Positions 7,643-14,488 of a DNA stretch of 17,860 nt are shown here, piece by piece. The notes under the pieces were generated by a model that saw only the letters and a program-made list of their open reading frames with translations, did no database searches and was not told the DNA's origin. Source of the DNA: an uncultured Parabacteroides sp. (GTDB taxonomy: Bacteria; Bacteroidota; Bacteroidia; Bacteroidales; Tannerellaceae); assembly GCA_934718155.1 (NCBI GenBank), contig CAKUZF010000047.1, positions 1-17,860 on the forward strand, given 5' to 3'. The stretch's first letter is position 1, and each line of letters opens with the position of its first letter. The position numbers and the translations under genes are program-made.

Positions 7643-7881
7643 ATAGCCAGTGTTCGCAAGGCATGGGCCATAAATGAAAAAAGCCATCCATCACGGACAG
7701 CCAATCTCAATTTTTAACCTTAAATCTAATACCATGAAAAACACGATGCAAATATAGAGCTTTTATGTTATACAGCATAATCAAAGAGCATAAATTCGTC
7801 ACTTGTTAACACTATTTATATCTTACTCTAACTCTTTCCCTCCTAACGACCCTTCCTATGGGTTGGTTTTAGGTGTCAGTT

Positions 7882-9024
7882 TCAGGCCTTTTCCTTCAGC
7901 GGATTGAACAGGTCGAACGAGGCGTCCCAGTCCTTCCAAACCGCTTCGCGTCCCAGTTCGCGCAGACGCTGGTTGATGACCTTTGCCGTACGCTCGTCGC
8001 TCACCGAGAACTGTTCCAGAGCCTGTGGATAAGTATGGTATCCGCCGGGGTTCACTTTCGACTCAGCCGACATGGTGGTAACACCGAGAGTAGCCATATT
8101 GTCGCGGATAAATGCGGGCTCACGGGTAGAGTAGGAGATGTCTACGTCGTGGTCGAAGATGCGCATGGCAAACGTGGCCTGCGCCAGTTCGCGGTCGGTC
8201 ATGAAGCAGTTAGGCTGGAAACCTTCGTTCTGTGCCGGACGCATACGCGGGAAGTTCACGCTGTATTTCGTGCGCCAGTAGTGTTTTTGCAGATACCTCA
8301 GATGATAAGCCATCATCACCACATCCGTGCGCCATTCCTTCTCCAGTCCTATGAGCACTCCCATGCCGATGGAGTGAACGCCAGCCTGTCCCATACGGTC
8401 GAAGCCGTCGCAGCGCCATTCGAAGCGGCTCTTCATGCCCCTCGGGTGATAGAGCTTGTAGTGGTCGCGGTTGTAGGTCTCCTGGAAACATATCACACCG
8501 TTCATTCCGTGTTCGGCAAGCGTGCGGTAGTCCTCGGTAGAGAGAGGCATCACCTCAATCTTTATGTTGGAGAAATACTTCTTGGCTATGTCTATCGCCT
8601 TGGCGAGATACGGTATGCCCGCCTTTGCCGGGTTCTCGCCCGTAACGAGCAGGATATTCTCGAAGGGCGCTAACTGCTTTATTGCACGGTATTCGTTCTC
8701 TATCTGTTCCGGCGTGAGGATAGTCCTCGCCATCGGGTTCTCGCGGTGGAAACCGCAGTACACGCAGGAGTTGGAGCAAGAGTTGGTGATATAAAGCGGA
8801 ATGAACATCGACATCGTCTTGCCGAAACGCTCCTCGGTGTATCGTCTTGACAGTCGTGCCATCTGCTCAAGATAAGGTTCGGCAGCCGGCGAGAGCATCG
8901 CCATGAAGTCGTTCACGTCGCAGTGGCTCTTGCCGAGTGCGCGCCGCACGTCTGTGGCGGTCATGCTTGCGATACGCTCCGTGGTCTCCTGCCAACTGAT
9001 ATTCTTTAATTCGTCTGAAAACAT
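7882..9024 (-). CDS. thiH: Tyrosine lyase, thiazole biosynthesis (radical SAM)
   Basis: A 380-aa radical SAM enzyme that cleaves tyrosine to dehydroglycine and p-cresol, feeding ThiG; oxygen-sensitive and typical of anaerobes. The [4Fe-4S] motif CSNSCVYC gives C83-x3-C87-x2-C90. LLVTGENPAKAGIPYL (~125-140) and ICFQETYNRDHYKLYHPRGMKSRFEWR (~185-211) are ThiH family blocks. Length equals the usual ~375-380 aa. Start: ATG at 9024, 14 bp after the thiF stop. It is the last gene of the thi operon on this strand. The alternative dehydroglycine source, ThiO, is not seen here. Confidence 0.96.
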   Translation of the reverse strand: MFSDELKNISWQETTERIASMTATDVRRALGKSHCDVNDFMAMLSPAAEPYLEQMARLSRRYTEERFGKTMSMFIPLYITNSCSNSCVYCGFHRENPMARTILTPEQIENEYRAIKQLAPFENILLVTGENPAKAGIPYLAKAIDIAKKYFSNIKIEVMPLSTEDYRTLAEHGMNGVICFQETYNRDHYKLYHPRGMKSRFEWRCDGFDRMGQAGVHSIGMGVLIGLEKEWRTDVVMMAYHLRYLQKHYWRTKYSVNFPRMRPAQNEGFQPNCFMTDRELAQATFAMRIFDHDVDISYSTREPAFIRDNMATLGVTTMSAESKVNPGGYHTYPQALEQFSVSDERTAKVINQRLRELGREAVWKDWDASFDLFNPLKEKA

Positions 9025-9038
9025 TGTTGTTGCTTTTT

Positions 9039-9845
9039 TTATTGTTTCTTTGCGCAGGGTTTATACGCATATTCTTTTATAGTAGTTATCGACGGCGACT
9101 CGCCGCAGAGGGCGCAATGAGTGTCGCGCCCCACACCGAAGCGACTCCATTCCATGGCCAGTGCGTCGAGCGTGAGCAGGGAGTCGGTGAGCGGTGTGCC
9201 GGTGCCAGTGAGACACTTTATGGCTTCCGTAGCCTGCACCGTGCCTATCATGCCGGCAAGCGGACTGAGCACACCCACCATGGAGCATGTCTCCACCTCA
9301 GCCATAGCCGGAGGCTCCGGAAACAGACAGCGGTAGCATGCCGTGCCGGGCAGATGAGTCATCACCTGTCCGTGAAACCTGTTTATTCCCCCGATGGTGA
9401 AGCCCTTGCCGAGCATCACACAGGCGTCGTTCACGAGATATTTCGATGCGAAATTGTCCGTTCCCTCCACCACGAAGTCGTAAGGCTTAATCAGTTCGAG
9501 AGCGTTCTGTTCGTTCAGGAACGTCTCGTGTTCCATCACCTCCACATCAGGGTTCATCGCCCTCAGCCTTTCGGCGGCAGCCTCCACCTTGGTGCGCATA
9601 GTGTCGTGGTCGGTGTATAGAATCTGCCGCTGAAGGTTGGTCACCGACACGAAGTCGCCGTCAATCAACCCGATGCGCCCCACGCCGGCAGCGGCAAGAT
9701 ACATGGCCGCTGGTGAGCCAAGTCCGCCGACACCCACTATGAGCACCTTGGCTTCAAGCAGTTGCTGCTGCCCCTTGCGTCCGAAGCCGTCGAGGATGAT
9801 GTGGCGGTCGTAGCGTCGTCTTTGTTCAGAAGAAAGCTCCTTCAT
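9039..9845 (-). CDS. thiF: ThiS adenylyltransferase (ThiF/MoeB/HesA family)
   Basis: A 268-aa E1-like enzyme that adenylates the C-terminal glycine of ThiS so that sulfur can be loaded. Visible features: nucleotide loop VGVGGLGSPA (38-46), LIDGDFVSVTNLQRQ (60-74, acidic residue plus conserved Arg), two CxxC pairs for structural zinc (C170/C173 and C244/C247), and the conserved cysteine C187 in ETCSMVGVL. The sequence alone does not separate ThiF from MoeB; its place between thiG and thiH decides for ThiF. Gap of 38 bp to thiG and 14 bp to thiH. Start: ATG at 9845; the nearby ATG at 9850 is out of frame. Confidence 0.93.
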   Translation of the reverse strand: MKELSSEQRRRYDRHIILDGFGRKGQQQLLEAKVLIVGVGGLGSPAAMYLAAAGVGRIGLIDGDFVSVTNLQRQILYTDHDTMRTKVEAAAERLRAMNPDVEVMEHETFLNEQNALELIKPYDFVVEGTDNFASKYLVNDACVMLGKGFTIGGINRFHGQVMTHLPGTACYRCLFPEPPAMAEVETCSMVGVLSPLAGMIGTVQATEAIKCLTGTGTPLTDSLLTLDALAMEWSRFGVGRDTHCALCGESPSITTIKEYAYKPCAKKQ

Positions 9846-9883
9846 TTCATGTATTTCCTATTGTAAATAGATCGTCGGTCGGA

Positions 9884-10654
9884 TTAATTAAGAAAAGCGG
9901 TAAGCGGCGAACTTGCCTCGGCGCAGTCGCTTATGGCGCCCAGTCCTGCCTCGTAAGCCCTTCTGCCGCAAACCACAGCCTCCTTGAATGCCGTTGCCAT
10001 CTCCACAGGGTTGCCAGCCACGGCGATTGCCGTGTTCACCAGACAAGCGTCGGCACCCATCTCCATAGCCTCGGCAGCATGGCTCGGCGCACCGATGCCG
10101 GCATCAACAACAACCGGCACCGTAGCCTGCTCGATGATAATCTGCAGGAAATCCTTCATCCTCAATCCCTTGTTTGTTCCGATTGGTGCAGCGAGCGGCA
10201 TTACCGTAGCCGCTCCAGCCTCTTCGAGATGTTTGCAGAGTGTAGGGTCGGCCTGACAGTAAGGCAGAACTACGAATCCCATTTCCACAAGCTTCTCTGT
10301 GGCTTTCAGAGTCTCCACCGAGTCGGGCAGCAGATAGCGCGGGTCTGGGTGAATCTCAAGTTTGAGCCAGTTTGTGCCGAAAGCCTCGCGCGCCATCTGT
10401 GCGGCGAAGATAGCCTCCTCGGCGTTGCGCACGCCACTGGTGTTTGGCAACAACTGTATGTTTGGTTTTTGCACGATGTGAGTCAAAAGGTCGTCGTGCT
10501 CGTCGTTCAGTTCGATTCGCTTCATGGCAACGGTAACCATCTCCGTTTCGGAGGCCTTGATAGCCTCAGCCATGAGTGAGTTGTTGTTGAATTTTCCGGT
10601 ACCCAAAAACAGGCGTGAGTTGAACTCGCGCCCTGCGATGATAAGTTTTCCCAT
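9884..10654 (-). CDS. thiG: Thiazole synthase
   Basis: A 256-aa TIM-barrel enzyme that joins deoxyxylulose-5-phosphate, dehydroglycine and ThiS-thiocarboxylate sulfur into the thiazole phosphate of thiamine. Family signatures: SRLFLGTGKF near the N-terminus, LLPNTSGVRNAEEA (68-81), NWLKLEIHPDPRYLLPD (95-111) with K98 as the Schiff-base lysine, AAPIGTNKGL (~155-164), and VVVDAGIGAPSHAAEAMEMGADACLVNTAIA (~177-207) forming the phosphate-binding end of the barrel. Length is normal. It lies 54 bp downstream of thiS. Confidence 0.97.
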   Translation of the reverse strand: MGKLIIAGREFNSRLFLGTGKFNNNSLMAEAIKASETEMVTVAMKRIELNDEHDDLLTHIVQKPNIQLLPNTSGVRNAEEAIFAAQMAREAFGTNWLKLEIHPDPRYLLPDSVETLKATEKLVEMGFVVLPYCQADPTLCKHLEEAGAATVMPLAAPIGTNKGLRMKDFLQIIIEQATVPVVVDAGIGAPSHAAEAMEMGADACLVNTAIAVAGNPVEMATAFKEAVVCGRRAYEAGLGAISDCAEASSPLTAFLN

Positions 10655-10708
10655 ATCCTTGTTATATATTATAATTTCTAAGATTAATCACTTCAGTCAA
10701 GACTTGCA

Positions 10709-10906
10709 TTATCCTCCGCAAACCGCTTTGATAATTACGATGCTGTCGCCCTCTTTCAGCGTAGTGTCATTCCATCCGGTGCGCGGAACCATCCTGTTGT
10801 TCACCGCAACCGCCACGCCTTTTTCAGGCAAAGACAGTTCGGCGGCAAGACCAGAAAGAGATTCAGCCCTGACCTCAATTTCCTTGTCGTTGATTTTGAT
10901 TTTCAT
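10709..10906 (-). CDS. thiS: Thiamine biosynthesis sulfur-carrier protein
   Basis: A 65-aa ubiquitin-fold protein ending in the required Gly-Gly (IIKAVCGG). ThiF activates its C-terminus and it then carries sulfur as a thiocarboxylate to ThiG. The order MKIKINDKEIEV (first strands), LSLPEKGVAVAVNNRMVPRTGW and LKEGDSIVIIKAV is standard for the family. It is the first gene of the operon, about 165 nt downstream of the TPP aptamer. Its ATG (10906-10904) overlaps the stop of a short upstream ORF as ATGA. Confidence 0.96.
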   Translation of the reverse strand: MKIKINDKEIEVRAESLSGLAAELSLPEKGVAVAVNNRMVPRTGWNDTTLKEGDSIVIIKAVCGG

Positions 10907-10980
10907 AAGTTATACCTTTTCATTTCAGTTGTTATACGATACCGACAACCTCGCAAAAGGAGCAAAGTGGAATTTCGCAT
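10903..10980 (-). CDS. Possible 25-codon upstream ORF in the thi leader
   Basis: From the ATG at 10980 an open frame runs 25 codons (MRNSTLLLLRGCRYRITTEM...) and its TGA shares bases with the thiS ATG, giving a 4-bp ATGA overlap. This would couple translation of thiS to the short ORF. The start codon lies in the arm that can pair with the riboswitch leader hairpin. There is no clear Shine-Dalgarno sequence and a 25-codon frame can arise by chance, so this is a hypothesis. Confidence 0.3.
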   Translation of the reverse strand: MRNSTLLLLRGCRYRITTEMKRYNL

Positions 10981-11034
10981 TTCCGTGTTACAAAGAAAAA
11001 GTCCCTAAATCCATGCGTATCGGTTCATGCCAGA

Positions 11035-11056
11035 TACGGAAATAGGGGCTTCCGTA
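11035..11056 (-). promoter_or_regulatory. Leader hairpin of the TPP riboswitch, likely expression platform
   Basis: On the minus strand TACGGAA (11056-11050) pairs with TTCCGTA (11041-11035) around an 8-nt loop, shortly after the aptamer. The right arm, read as ATTTCCGT (11043-11036), is also perfectly complementary to ACGGAAAT at 10986-10979, which overlaps the start codon of the short upstream ORF. The two pairings exclude each other. There is no T-run, so translational control or a Rho-type mechanism is more likely than an intrinsic terminator. Confidence 0.5.
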
Positions 11057-11071
11057 AAAATAGTGAAGTTA

Positions 11072-11153
11072 TATCATTTTCCCTTCGGCGGCATTATCCG
11101 CATCAGGTTCTATGGGTATAATCTCAGCCGAGTCCACTCAGCACCCCGTGATA
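11072..11153 (-). promoter_or_regulatory. TPP riboswitch aptamer (THI element)
   Basis: On the minus strand the THI-box blocks appear in order: CACGGGGTGCTGAG, GGCTGAGA, ACCC, GAACCTGATGCGGATAATGC and GAAGGGA. The closing helix P1 is TATCA (11153-11149) with TGATA (11076-11072). It lies upstream of thiSGFH and should lower expression when thiamine pyrophosphate is abundant. The conserved pyrimidine-sensor and pyrophosphate-sensor segments are all intact. Confidence 0.96.
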
Positions 11154-11164
11154 GATGTCAGTTG

Positions 11165-11196
11165 CAAAGGGAATAATAATATTTCAATCTTGCAAA
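11165..11196 (-). promoter_or_regulatory. Likely promoter of the thi operon
   Basis: On the minus strand a TTTG (11196-11193) is followed after a Bacteroidota-like gap of about 20 nt by TCCCTTTG (11172-11165), which matches TAnnTTTG except at one position. It lies directly upstream of the TPP aptamer, where the promoter is expected. Confidence 0.45.
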
Positions 11197-11211
11197 TTTT
11201 TCCCCTTTATA

Positions 11212-11331
11212 TTATAACTTCTGATTGTAATTCATGCTTGGGTTTTCAGGTAGCTCCCCTTTATCCACTTCGTATTCCGTGCATCGGGTCAGATGTAGAT
11301 TGTCAAAGTCAATCTTTCTCTGCTTGAAGGG
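11212..11331 (-). pseudogene. Possible C-terminal remnant of an unidentified gene
   Basis: A minus-strand frame reads QSPFKQRKIDFDNLHLTRC and then EYEVDKGELPENPSMNYNQ-K-L before a TAA at 11214-11212. The composition (balanced, charged, Pro/Asn-rich) looks coding, unlike nearby intergenic DNA. Upstream, the frame continues only ~15 more codons to a stop and has no good start codon, so at best this is the tail of a broken gene. I cannot assign a family. Confidence 0.3.
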
Positions 11332-11385
11332 CGATTGGATAATATTTAGTAATGAGCGATATTGTGAAAATACTGATTAAATTAG

Positions 11386-11416
11386 TTTGTTTCGAATGAT
11401 TTTTTTAATATGTTTG
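11386..11416 (+). promoter_or_regulatory. Promoter of the cas operon
   Basis: TTTG at 11386-11389, a 19-bp spacer, then TATGTTTG at 11409-11416: an exact match to the Bacteroidota -33/-7 architecture (TTTG, ~19 bp, TAnnTTTG). The cas6 ATG is 24 bp downstream, giving a short 5' UTR. Confidence 0.75.
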
Positions 11417-11439
11417 TGTGTTGCAAATGATATTGCTGT

Positions 11440-12219
11440 ATGAAATTTAAGATAATTCTGAAAATTAACAGGAAATATGGAGACCTGTTGCCATTCAACT
11501 ACCAATATGAGCAATCGGCCGTCATTTATCGTATATTAGCTCAAGCTGATACGCAGTATGCATCATGGCTCCATGAAAATGGGTATCAATTAAATGAAAG
11601 CAAGAGGTTTAAGCTGTTTTGTTATTCGCCTTTTATCTTTGAGAAGGTAAGGCCTTTGCTGAAAGAAGGATGTTTAAATATCATAGGAGAAAGAGTGATT
11701 TGGTACATCAGTTTCATACCTGAGAAAAGTACAATAGAGTTCATTCAAGGTATATTTGCTCGTCAAAGCTTTACCATTGGCAATAAAGAATATCGTGTTG
11801 CTTTTGACGTTGTTGGAGTAGAGGCTACGCCTATGCTACAACTTTCTGAAGAGATGGCTTTCCAAGCTGTGTCTCCTATTTGTGTTAAGCTTCATGAAGA
11901 TAGCAAAACGCAATATTTGTCTCCAGATAATCCCATGTTTGCAGAAGGCATATTAAAGGGGTTGAAGGCAAGATATGAGAGCATTCATGGTCAGCCATAT
12001 GATATGGGAGACAAAGCGTTTTCGTTTGAATTGACAGATAAAAAAATCAAGTCGAAGTTGATAACGATAAAAGCCAATACTCCAAGCGAATCAAGAGTAC
12101 GTGGATATCTCTGTTCCTTCCGCATGAAAGCACCTTTGGAATTGATGGAGATAGCATGTGAAGGAGGTGTTGGAGAGCAATGTTCACAGGGTTTTGGATT
12201 TATAAAAATGAAAGATTAA
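11440..12219 (+). CDS. cas6: CRISPR endoribonuclease Cas6
   Basis: A 259-aa protein that cuts pre-crRNA within repeats. The N-terminal block LPFNYQYEQSAVIYRIL...YASWLHENGYQ (residues ~17-50) is the typical first ferredoxin-like fold of Cas6 and includes H45, a candidate catalytic histidine; Y30 is a possible partner. LFCYSPFIF (~59-67) is also characteristic. The C-terminus carries the glycine-rich loop EGGVGEQCSQGFGFIKM (~240-257). It is the first gene of the operon, with one base between its stop and the cas5 ATG. Its presence separates this system from canonical type I-C, where Cas5 does the processing. Confidence 0.93.
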   Translation: MKFKIILKINRKYGDLLPFNYQYEQSAVIYRILAQADTQYASWLHENGYQLNESKRFKLFCYSPFIFEKVRPLLKEGCLNIIGERVIWYISFIPEKSTIEFIQGIFARQSFTIGNKEYRVAFDVVGVEATPMLQLSEEMAFQAVSPICVKLHEDSKTQYLSPDNPMFAEGILKGLKARYESIHGQPYDMGDKAFSFELTDKKIKSKLITIKANTPSESRVRGYLCSFRMKAPLELMEIACEGGVGEQCSQGFGFIKMKD

Positions 12220-12220
12220 A

Positions 12221-12958
12221 ATGGAAAGAAATATAGACTTATCAATATTGAGAAAGTTGCCAGAGCTGAAAACACAAGCAGTTTTTGCAATTAGGCCTTT
12301 AGCTCCTTTATCTATGGTGAGCGAATTGCCAGGATCTTTCTATAAAACAATGAAATATCCAAGCAAGAAGATGCTTTGTGGTTTATTTGAGAATATGTTA
12401 GGTTGGCATTTTGACAACAAATTGCGAATTGAAATATTCAAAGATATGATTAAGGTTCGCAAGAAACAAAAGATTGATTTGAAAAAGGAACAGTTTATAC
12501 AAGGGTCTACTTACTTGCCTTTATTGATGGACTATTTTGATATTTCAGGGAATATTTCCTTGAAAGAATTCAAAAGTATGTTCAATTATAGCGACTTGTG
12601 GAACAGGGGCTATAGACGTTCTGATTCAAACAAGCACTTAAATGGTTGTAGAAATATAGATGTTTCATTAGTTGCAGAAAGATATAGCTTATTTACTAAA
12701 TGGAAAGATTTACCAAGTAAAGAATCAGAGTCAAAGAAAGACGAATGGTTTAAAAATAATATAGGTAAAATTCCATGTTTTTATACTTCACCAACTAGTC
12801 GTGAGTATGTGTGCCTGGATGCGCTGATGCTAATTCCTGTGACATTAGATGTTAAGTTGGCAGAGTTGCTTGTGAGTCAAAAAAATACATCTAATATTTG
12901 CTATTTAGGCAATAGCGAAGGATGGGTTGATGTGGAACTTAAAGAAGCTGAGATATGA
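12221..12958 (+). CDS. cas5: Cascade subunit Cas5
   Basis: A 245-aa RAMP protein expected to bind the crRNA 5' handle and anchor the Cas8-Cas7 assembly. The diagnostic N-terminal block FAIRPLAPLSMVSELPG followed by SFYKTMKYPSKKMLCGLFENMLGW (residues ~22-62) fits the Cas5 pattern 'P-S-x-x-x-L-x-G-L-x-x-x-x-L-G'. The remainder is charged and has no further motif I can name. Its stop overlaps the cas8 ATG by four bases (ATGA), a sign of translational coupling. It resembles the Cas5p branch of the former 'PGING' subtype; that assignment is from memory. Confidence 0.88.
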   Translation: MERNIDLSILRKLPELKTQAVFAIRPLAPLSMVSELPGSFYKTMKYPSKKMLCGLFENMLGWHFDNKLRIEIFKDMIKVRKKQKIDLKKEQFIQGSTYLPLLMDYFDISGNISLKEFKSMFNYSDLWNRGYRRSDSNKHLNGCRNIDVSLVAERYSLFTKWKDLPSKESESKKDEWFKNNIGKIPCFYTSPTSREYVCLDALMLIPVTLDVKLAELLVSQKNTSNICYLGNSEGWVDVELKEAEI

Positions 12959-14478
12959 CAACACATGTTTATCTAAAGTATGCTATAGCTCTCTTGATGG
13001 AAGAATATGGTTTGCAGACAGAGCAAGATATCACATTCAAAGAAATAAAAGAGGAATTGATAAAAGGACTTAATGCTTTTAGTGTTAAGCCCGTTGGTGA
13101 TTGTTACGGACGAACAGAGGTGCAATTTGTATTTTCTAAGGAAAAGAATGATGCGAAAAGATATATTTATCTTGCACCGAATATAATTGCATCAGAGATG
13201 AAGGCTTCTAACTTGTATGGTGCGGCTTCTGATGTTTGTGATGTAGAGAGTATGGATTTTACTAAAACATATAAAATATCACAATCAGAAGTGCCAACGT
13301 CAGGTGAATTCAACGCTTTTTCTGATAGTGGAAATATAGGTCGTGGAAAGCCTACTGCAACAGTGTTCGATAAATGCCTGGCTTTAATAACATCAACAAC
13401 AGCTTTGAAACCTTGTTTACAATATAAGTCTGGAGCAGGTAAAATATCAATGGACAATACTTGCCTTATACCAGACTTAGACATCTCTGATTTACGTGAT
13501 TTTATCAGACTCTTTAAACGGATTCGTATTCAAAAGTTAGACAGTTCGTTGATGGTGGGTAAGGTAAAGTGTGAAAAAGGAAAGACATTAAAATATATAC
13601 CCAAAAGACCAAATATATTCAATGGTAATTTTCCTAATGCTCCGCATAGTAGTGCCTTAGGAAGCATAGCACTTCTTGGAGCTATTGGGGAGATGACTAA
13701 AGAAAAGGATGTCTCGGAACTTGCCAAGAAGGTTCTAGGGAGTCTTAATGATTGTAATTTCTACGCTATAAAATATGGCGATGCCAGTGTGTTCTCATTC
13801 AGTCATTTCATAATAAGATTAGCTGAAAGAGGCAAATTGAGAAGAATTGTTGATAGCTTATATTATGTAGAATTATACAAGGAAGGAAGGAGGTCAATAA
13901 GTAATGCATTTGAATATCAAAAGTTCGATTTGTTTGCAAGTCGTTTCCTGCAGATATTTAACCATTCTACGTTTAAGGACTTTCTCGCCTTCAGGGCAGA
14001 ATACCCATATGATATAGGATTATTATTAAATACATATTTTTGTGATATGGAAAAGATAGATAAAGACATTGTAACCTCAGCCAAGGAACTAGGTAAATGG
14101 CTTAATTATGTGGCTTATCGCTCAGCACAAAAAGAGGTAGGCATTTCATCAAGTTGGGATGATTTAATAAAAGCCAAGGCTAAGGTATTAGTAGAACTGG
14201 AAAGTTCTGTGTTCTCTGCCAAATCGGGTGATGCTCTTATTGCTCACACAATAACAAGAGCAGGTCGTCTTTCTGGATTTGATGCACCAGTTGAAGCCTC
14301 TTTGTTTATGGAAAAGGCTGCAAGTGGCGAACTTCCATTAGAACAGGCAAAGAATTTACTCATTGCATTTTCAAGATTGAAGTCTAAAAAAGAGGAAGCA
14401 GACAATGTTCCTTCAAACGACAATCAATCTATTGAGAATGAGAATAAAGGAATGACAGAAGATTATAGTAATATATAA
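12955..14478 (+). CDS. cas8: Cascade large subunit Cas8 (Csp2-like)
   Basis: A 507-aa protein placed between cas5 and cas7, where type I-C systems carry cas8c. The length fits Cas8, the subunit that usually recognises the PAM and recruits Cas3. Local sequence is compatible (CLALITSTTALKPCLQYKSGAGKISMDNTCLIPDL at ~141-176 and a helical C-terminal half), but Cas8 proteins diverge strongly and I see no single decisive motif. The last ~35 residues are a low-complexity, charged tail (after SRLKSKKEEAD). The start ATG at 12955 overlaps the cas5 stop; the cas7 ATG is 10 bp after its stop. Position carries most of the weight; I would place it with Cas8c/Csp2 of the 'PGING' type. Confidence 0.8.
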   Translation: MTTHVYLKYAIALLMEEYGLQTEQDITFKEIKEELIKGLNAFSVKPVGDCYGRTEVQFVFSKEKNDAKRYIYLAPNIIASEMKASNLYGAASDVCDVESMDFTKTYKISQSEVPTSGEFNAFSDSGNIGRGKPTATVFDKCLALITSTTALKPCLQYKSGAGKISMDNTCLIPDLDISDLRDFIRLFKRIRIQKLDSSLMVGKVKCEKGKTLKYIPKRPNIFNGNFPNAPHSSALGSIALLGAIGEMTKEKDVSELAKKVLGSLNDCNFYAIKYGDASVFSFSHFIIRLAERGKLRRIVDSLYYVELYKEGRRSISNAFEYQKFDLFASRFLQIFNHSTFKDFLAFRAEYPYDIGLLLNTYFCDMEKIDKDIVTSAKELGKWLNYVAYRSAQKEVGISSSWDDLIKAKAKVLVELESSVFSAKSGDALIAHTITRAGRLSGFDAPVEASLFMEKAASGELPLEQAKNLLIAFSRLKSKKEEADNVPSNDNQSIENENKGMTEDYSNI

Positions 14479-14488
14479 AAATAGGATT

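Larger units (their letters stand above)
7394..7881. other. Gene-free gap between convergent transcription units
   Basis: No open frame here has a plausible start, length and composition. The first 250 bases hold short hairpins and the repeat patch described separately. The rest is AT-rich. Two orphan TAnnTTTG matches on the minus strand (7451-7444 and 7756-7749) have no gene behind them. The amidase reads in from the left and thiH from the right. No terminator for the thi operon can be recognised next to the thiH stop. Confidence 0.7.

Noticed and set aside
7444..7756. Two minus-strand TAnnTTTG matches (7451-7444 and 7756-7749) as promoters
   Set aside because: No gene or RNA can be recognised downstream of either, and the -33 element is missing or wrongly spaced; such matches arise by chance in AT-rich DNA.
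7840..7881. Terminator of the thi operon just after thiH
   Set aside because: Only a 4-bp ACCC/GGGT stem can be drawn and no T-run follows on the minus strand.
11297..11315. Hairpin AGATTG/CAATCT as a terminator or operator
   Set aside because: A 6-bp A/T-rich stem with no adequate T-run and no gene reading into it; it also lies inside the possible coding remnant.
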